A DNA stretch of 64,000 nucleotides from UKL13-2 sp038206765 (lineage in GTDB: Bacteria > Pseudomonadota > Gammaproteobacteria > Burkholderiales > Usitatibacteraceae), in contig JBBRAM010000009.1 in the NCBI GenBank assembly GCA_038206765.1, forward strand, positions 1 to 64,000, read 5' to 3'. The notes beneath the pieces were generated by a model that did not search any database, was not told the DNA's origin, and worked only from the letters and a program-made list of their open reading frames with translations. The position numbers were made by a program, and so were the translations under genes. Positions 60,002 to 64,000 of this stretch are shown here, one piece after another; the stretch's first letter is position 1; each line of letters opens with the position of its first letter.

Positions 60002-61108
60002 ATGAACTGTAAATATCGTTTCGTCGCGGCATGTGTATTTCTCACGGCATTTTCCGTCAGCGCATTGTCCCAGCCCGCAGGCTCAGCTTCGCAACCGGCA
60101 AAGCTATCGCAAAGCGAGCGCAATGAAGTATTGCAAACACTGAACACCAAGCTCAAAGCCAACTATGTGTTCCCGGATGTGGCCGAGCGTATCGTTAAGG
60201 CGCTGGCAGCTAAAGCGGGTAGGAGTGGCTTTGCAACAGCAGAAACGACAGCATCGTTAGCGGAAGCGCTATCAAAAGACCTGCGTGAGTTTAGCGACGA
60301 TAAGCACTTTCGCGTTTTCGTCGATCCGCGATTTCGTGAAGATAGTTCGCCCAATGCCATACCAAGCGCGGAAGAAATGAATGAGCAACGTATCGACACA
60401 GTAAAACGATCATTCGGCATTGAAAAACTACAGATCTTGCCCGGAAATGTCGGCTATCTAGAGTTGCGAGGTTTCGGGCCGACTGAATTTATTGGTGCCG
60501 CCTACACATCAGCTATGTCACTACTCGCTGGAACCGATACGTTGATACTCGATCTGCGCCGCAATGGCGGCGGCCAGCCTGCCAGTGTCGCCTATCTGAT
60601 GAGTCACTTCTTTGCGCTGGGCGACGAACGTCATCTCAATGATATTTACAACCGAACAAATAATTCCACCCAACAATATTGGACCCTGCCCTCCGTCACA
60701 GACCGGTACACAAAACCGGTCTATGTGCTTATTTCACCCCGCACATTCTCAGGCGGTGAAGAGTGCGCCTATGACTTTCAAACACAAAAACGTGGAACGT
60801 TGGTTGGCGAAACAAGTGGCGGCGGCGCAAATCCGGTAGACGGCTTCAGTTTAGGCAGCGGCCTCGTCGCCAGTATCCCGACCGGACGTGCGGTCAACCC
60901 GATCACCAAGACAAATTGGGAACACGTCGGTGTGAAACCAGATCTTGTCGTGCCAGCCGCAGACGCACAGCAAACCGCTTACGTTGCTATTCTGAGAACG
61001 CTGATCACGAAATCGAACGACCCTAGCGAGCGCGAGTTTCTGCAAAAAACATTAAGCCTCGCGGAAAAAGGTGAGAGCGAAATGCCGGTATATAAAATGC
61101 GCCAATGA
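60002..61108 (+). CDS. S41 family peptidase (tail-specific protease/IRBP-like), BlaI-regulated
   Basis: A 368-residue exported protein with signal peptide (about 1-23, SVSALSQ). An N-terminal helical domain of the IRBP type follows (LNTKLKANYVFPDVAERIV). The S41 core has GNVGYLELRGFG, TLILDLRRNGGGQPASVAY and the nucleophile Ser in SPRTFSGGEECAYDFQ. Then come GTLVGETSGGGANPVDGF and GVKPDLVVPA. No PDZ domain is visible. AGGAG lies 7 bases before the ATG. It is separated from the M56 gene by 120 bases holding its own operator, and followed by a terminator. Confidence 0.93.
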   Translation: MNCKYRFVAACVFLTAFSVSALSQPAGSASQPAKLSQSERNEVLQTLNTKLKANYVFPDVAERIVKALAAKAGRSGFATAETTASLAEALSKDLREFSDDKHFRVFVDPRFREDSSPNAIPSAEEMNEQRIDTVKRSFGIEKLQILPGNVGYLELRGFGPTEFIGAAYTSAMSLLAGTDTLILDLRRNGGGQPASVAYLMSHFFALGDERHLNDIYNRTNNSTQQYWTLPSVTDRYTKPVYVLISPRTFSGGEECAYDFQTQKRGTLVGETSGGGANPVDGFSLGSGLVASIPTGRAVNPITKTNWEHVGVKPDLVVPAADAQQTAYVAILRTLITKSNDPSEREFLQKTLSLAEKGESEMPVYKMRQ

Positions 61109-61120
61109 GAATGCGCCAAC

Positions 61121-61160
61121 AAAAAATGCCGCCCACGGTGCAGCGGAGGCGGCATTTTAG
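61121..61160 (+). terminator. Rho-independent terminator after the S41 peptidase gene
   Basis: AAAATGCCGCC (61123-61133) pairs with GGCGGCATTTT (61148-61158). The adjoining A and T tracts are short, so it may serve both strands. Confidence 0.8.
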
Positions 61161-61237
61161 CTGAACGTTGTACGTACCGAAAATTTCTCCAACTATGCCG
61201 AACGGTTACAACTCAAAATATGGCGAGTGTCACGATG

Positions 61238-62239
61238 CTAAATATGCTCTGGCACCACCAAAATTTTCCCGTTCCGTTCTCCGGTATTCGCCGCCAATAC
61301 GGCTGCTTTAATCTTATTAACATCAAAAGTCGCATGAACCGGCGCGTGGAGCTTGCCGGTTGCGATGAGCTTGGCGATCTCGCCGAATAGCGCCATTTGT
61401 TGCTCCTTGCTCGCCGAGCGGAACCATTTAGCGAGCCAAAATCCTTTGAGGGTTACGTCGTTAAAGATGAATGATCGGGCTGAAATTTGACACGGTTTGC
61501 CACTCATCATGCCGTAGTTCACTAAGGTTGCGCCCGTCCCAAGCGTGCTGGCAAGGCGGTCCGTGGCTTCGCCACCAACGGCATCAATACCGAGCATTAT
61601 CTTTGCACCGTTGGTTGCTTCGGCAACCCGTTTGGCCAGCTTTTCACCATCGACAATGACCACATCGCCTCCCAATTCTCTCACGTCAGCCACAGCCGAT
61701 TCACGGCGCACGATATTCACCGTTTTGAAGCCGCGAATCTTGGCGAGTTGAATCAGATAACTGCCAACGCCGGAATTGGCCACGTTTTGAATCACCCAAT
61801 CGCCAGGCTGCAGGTTGACAAATTCGCTCAACATGAGTGCGGCGGTGGGTGGATTCACAGTCATCATCGAGAGCTGTTGCGGATCTGCTTCGTTGGGTAA
61901 CGGGATCAATTTTGCTGCTTCGGCAACAACATGGCTACTCCAGGTTCCACTGCTTACAGGTAACAAAACAGTCTGACCTACAGGCGGAAATGTAACGTCT
62001 GGCCCACATTCCACAACCCGCCCCACGCCCTCATTACCGCCAATAGCCGGTAACGGTGGCAGGATGCCATATTCGCCGGTGAGTGTGAGGACGTCGGATG
62101 GGTTGATCGGTGCGGCAAGTACGGCGAGCAGTACCTGTCCGGAACTCAAGTCTGGGCGGGGCATCTGGACGGGGTGAATCACGTCTTGCGGAATAGGGCC
62201 ACGAGTCTCGTATTGGGCGCGGGTGATGGTAGTGGTCAT
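61238..62239 (-). CDS. Zinc-independent MDR oxidoreductase, 2-enoyl thioester reductase-like
   Basis: A 333-residue medium-chain dehydrogenase/reductase. The N-terminal GroES-like fold is seen in APINPSDVLTLTGEYGILPPLPA and GNEGVGRVVE, and the Rossmann fold in WVIQNVANSGVGSYLIQLAK. The zinc-binding cysteines of classical alcohol dehydrogenases are missing, and the NPSD and MMTVNPPTAALML blocks recall mitochondrial 2-enoyl thioester reductase (MECR/ETR). It likely reduces an activated C=C bond with NADPH. AGGAGAGCCAGC precedes the ATG. Confidence 0.9.
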   Translation of the reverse strand: MTTTITRAQYETRGPIPQDVIHPVQMPRPDLSSGQVLLAVLAAPINPSDVLTLTGEYGILPPLPAIGGNEGVGRVVECGPDVTFPPVGQTVLLPVSSGTWSSHVVAEAAKLIPLPNEADPQQLSMMTVNPPTAALMLSEFVNLQPGDWVIQNVANSGVGSYLIQLAKIRGFKTVNIVRRESAVADVRELGGDVVIVDGEKLAKRVAEATNGAKIMLGIDAVGGEATDRLASTLGTGATLVNYGMMSGKPCQISARSFIFNDVTLKGFWLAKWFRSASKEQQMALFGEIAKLIATGKLHAPVHATFDVNKIKAAVLAANTGERNGKILVVPEHI

Positions 62240-62338
62240 GCTGGCTCTCCTCGTTGATGACTTTTTGGTCGATGTGGATTGGATTGGTGTTGCGTGTCAG
62301 AATTAGTTTCACAATATACTTGATTCATCACCTGTTAG

Positions 62339-62383
62339 CGGGCCCGAATTGGCATGGCGCATGCCAGTAATATTGCGGCCCGT
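62339..62383. repeat. Nested hairpin in the intergenic region before the deacetylase gene
   Basis: The inner perfect palindrome GGCATG-GCG-CATGCC (62351-62365) lies within weaker outer arms, CGGGCCC and GGCCCG. Its role is unclear; it may act as a transcription or RNA element. Confidence 0.4.
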
Positions 62384-62432
62384 TTCAACTTCATGCTTCA
62401 ACCTCGTTCACTAGGAATGCGTTTATAAGAAT

Positions 62433-63275
62433 ATGGAGCTCTCTGTTCTAAAAATTAGTGTTGCGGCGTTGCGTTTTATCGCACTAACGGCTGTTTGCAA
62501 CCATGCGGCGTGTACGGATGCGGCAATTAGCGTTGCGATCGATACGCCAATTGAAATTCATCAGCGGATCGCCACGCCCGTCGTCGCCAACGGTTCCGCT
62601 GTTTTAGAGGAGGTGCTGTCGGATAAGACCACGCCATCAGTGGCACTAACCCTCGATGCTTGCGGGGGGCAATATGATGCTGACCTCGTTCGCCTGCTCG
62701 TGGCGAACCGCGTTCCGGCAACTATTTTTGTGACGAAAAAATGGATTGATCGCAACCCAGTCGGTATCGTCGATCTGCTCGCGCATCCCGAATTGTTTGA
62801 AATCGAAGACCATGGCGCAGCGCATATTCCCGCTGTGATTGGCGTGGGGAAGCGGGTTTACGGCATTTTGGGCGAGCGTGATATTGCGCATTTGCAGCTC
62901 GAAGTGGTTGGCGGTGCGGATAGTATATTAGCGCTCACCGGTCGCAAACCCCGTTTTTATCGGGGTGCCACTGCTGAATATGATGGCGCAGCGCTCGCTG
63001 AAATTCGCCACCTGGGTTACCAGGTGGCTGGATTCTCGGTCAATGCCGATGTCGGTGCGACCTTAAGCCGACGCGCGATTGCCACGCGGTTACTGAAAGT
63101 GAAAAACGGCGACATCATCATTGCGCACATGAACAAGCCGGCGGCGTTCACAGCGGAAGGGTTAGCCGATGCGCTCCCAATGTTGCTGGCACGGGGTTTT
63201 CGATTCGTGAAGCTAGAACAGGTTCAGTTGCAAACACTCAACGGCCCCTCAGACAGCAAATCGCTAACCTATTAA
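62433..63275 (+). CDS. Exported polysaccharide deacetylase (NodB-fold)
   Basis: A 280-residue protein with an N-terminal hydrophobic export segment (about 8-27). The carbohydrate-esterase 4 fold is recognised by SVALTLDACGGQYD (metal-binding Asp), RVPATIFVTKKWIDRNP, EIEDHGAAHIPAVIG (metal-binding His pair), RFYRGATAEYDGAAL and DIIIAHMNKP. The usual RxPxG block has Ala in place of Pro, as in a subgroup of periplasmic deacetylases. The substrate could be peptidoglycan or an exopolysaccharide. Confidence 0.9.
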   Translation: MELSVLKISVAALRFIALTAVCNHAACTDAAISVAIDTPIEIHQRIATPVVANGSAVLEEVLSDKTTPSVALTLDACGGQYDADLVRLLVANRVPATIFVTKKWIDRNPVGIVDLLAHPELFEIEDHGAAHIPAVIGVGKRVYGILGERDIAHLQLEVVGGADSILALTGRKPRFYRGATAEYDGAALAEIRHLGYQVAGFSVNADVGATLSRRAIATRLLKVKNGDIIIAHMNKPAAFTAEGLADALPMLLARGFRFVKLEQVQLQTLNGPSDSKSLTY

Positions 63276-63353
63276 ATGCAGTAAACGAAAGTCCGGACCG
63301 TCCAAAACGCGACCACAGCGCAACCACAGCGCAACAACACTACCGTGGCGACA

Positions 63354-63746
63354 TTAAAACGCCGTATATTTTTTGGCCGTACCGCGTGACTTTTCGACGG
63401 GATATTTTTGCGCATTGCGCTGCATTTTTTCATACGCCGCGGCAATCAAATCGATGTCCAATTTATCGCTCAATTGAAGCAAATACAACAGCACGTCAGC
63501 GGCCTCAAAGCCTACTTCCTTTTTCGCGTCATCGGTTAAACGTTTAGATTGCTCCTCCGTCAGCCATTGAAAGTGCTCAACCAGTTCTGAGGCCTCAACC
63601 GACATTGCCATGGCTAAATTTTTGGGCGACAAAAATTGTTCCCAATCACGTTCAGCTGCGAAGGTCCGCAATTTATCACGGAGTACAGTCAGGTCGTTGC
63701 CGCCTGCTTGGTTCATGCAGGCGTGGTCCACATTGACATCACTCAT
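63354..63746 (-). CDS. MazG-like nucleotide pyrophosphohydrolase
   Basis: A 130-residue all-alpha NTP-PPase with the metal-binding acidic pattern AMSVEASELVEHFQWL and GFEAADVLLYLLQLSDKLDID. AERDWEQFLSPKNLAMAM matches the short MazG/dCTPase-like family. It probably hydrolyses non-canonical or excess nucleoside triphosphates to monophosphate. Nucleotide preference cannot be told. The neighbour upstream on the same strand is the Ala/Pro-rich gene. Confidence 0.93.
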   Translation of the reverse strand: MSDVNVDHACMNQAGGNDLTVLRDKLRTFAAERDWEQFLSPKNLAMAMSVEASELVEHFQWLTEEQSKRLTDDAKKEVGFEAADVLLYLLQLSDKLDIDLIAAAYEKMQRNAQKYPVEKSRGTAKKYTAF

Positions 63747-63761
63747 ATGGCGTGTTGCCGA

Positions 63762-64000
63762 TCAGGTGTCGAAAAAATTGCTGAGATCGTCTTCGCCGGC
63801 CGCAGGTGTCGATGGCGGCGTGGGGGCGGGGGCTGAAGGTGGGGCGGCCGGTGTAGCAGCTCCTACGACAGCGGCTGCGGGGGCTGCTGCGGGAGCTGGT
63901 GAAGGCGCAGCCAACGATACGGCGGTAGCCAGCCCTAATGCTTCTTGCAAGCCTTTTTCAACCGTCGGCAAGTCCATCGGGTTTCGCCCTTGAGAGCGCA
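63762..64000 (-). CDS. C-terminal end of an Ala/Pro-rich protein running off the right edge
   Basis: The frame is open to the edge of the window and ends at a stop at 63762. The visible tail of 78 residues starts RSQGRNPMDLPTVEKGLQEA, then an Ala/Pro/Val linker of about 40 residues, and ends AGEDDLSNFFDT. The internal ATG at 63977 is probably not the start because the frame continues upstream without a ribosome site. The function cannot be assigned. The acidic end with a terminal FF-containing peptide could be a protein-docking tail, but that is conjecture. Confidence 0.55.
   Translation of the reverse strand, partial: RSQGRNPMDLPTVEKGLQEALGLATAVSLAAPSPAPAAAPAAAVVGAATPAAPPSAPAPTPPSTPAAGEDDLSNFFDT

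Noticed and set aside
1..64000. tRNA genes, rRNA, CRISPR arrays, complete insertion sequences, phage genes
   Set aside because: None seen on reading the intergenic regions; T-loop-like words found were inside coding sequence. A tRNA/Rfam scan would be the decisive test.

Overview
The window looks like chromosome of a betaproteobacterium, probably Burkholderiales or a close relative, of moderate G+C (roughly 50-55% by eye). Three gene orders that I recognise from that class support this: lptD-surA-pdxA-rsmA; mltA/apaG/rpe/gph/trpE-G-D-C; and coq7/osmC-like/rplM-rpsI/DUF6776-like/bactofilin/erpA. A family-4 type porin and a ubiquinone pathway with ubiH, a second flavin hydroxylase and coq7 fit as well. 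I saw no rRNA, tRNA, CRISPR array, complete insertion sequence or prophage.

Layout. 1-780: edge of an unassigned gene, a perfect 19-bp-arm palindrome and a 0.5-kb dispersed repeat. 793-6651 (minus): envelope/maturation operon lptD-surA-pdxA-rsmA. 6760-12657 (plus): an AmgK-like kinase with an eroded catalytic loop, pepP, two UbiH-family hydroxylases and a lipoprotein DsbC, closed by a terminator. 13154-20428: two tandem TonB-dependent receptors and two secreted proteins of unknown function. 20771-24485: a two-component system, an OafA-type acyltransferase and a MAPEG protein. 24495-28361: mltA, apaG, a small membrane ORF, rpe, gph. 28416-33583: a trp operon opened by a Trp-rich leader peptide and interrupted by a threonine aldolase gene. 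33933-39700: porin, coq7, an OsmC-like gene, rplM-rpsI, a coiled-coil membrane protein, bactofilin and erpA. 39981-44203: a LutA-like Fe-S protein, pbpG, an O-acetylhomoserine sulfhydrylase and an alpha/beta hydrolase. 44221-44634 is a second, inverted copy of the dispersed repeat. 44720-54649: a membrane protein of unknown function, an Atm1-type ABC exporter, an adenylate cyclase, hyi, a spermidine-synthase-like protein and a large DUF349 protein. 54731-57278: an MBOAT/SGNH pair for surface O-acylation. 57710-61158: a BlaI repressor, an M56 (BlaR1-like) peptidase and an S41 peptidase. 61238-64000: an MDR oxidoreductase, a polysaccharide deacetylase, a MazG-like pyrophosphohydrolase and the C-terminal end of an Ala/Pro-rich protein.

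How parts work together. Outer-membrane biogenesis is well represented (LptD, SurA, porin, TonB receptors, DsbC for disulfides), as are cell-wall turnover (MltA, PbpG) and ubiquinone synthesis. The most interesting unit is the BlaI/M56/S41 block. Almost identical palindromes of the BlaI-operator type lie over the promoter of the repressor gene and just upstream of the S41 peptidase gene, and no beta-lactamase is present. This suggests a proteolytic stress circuit built on the BlaI/BlaR1 principle with an unknown inducer. Other points to check are the trp leader peptide, a possible AUA start for pdxA, the AmgK homologue without a DFG-type aspartate and without murU, and the long inverted dispersed repeats.
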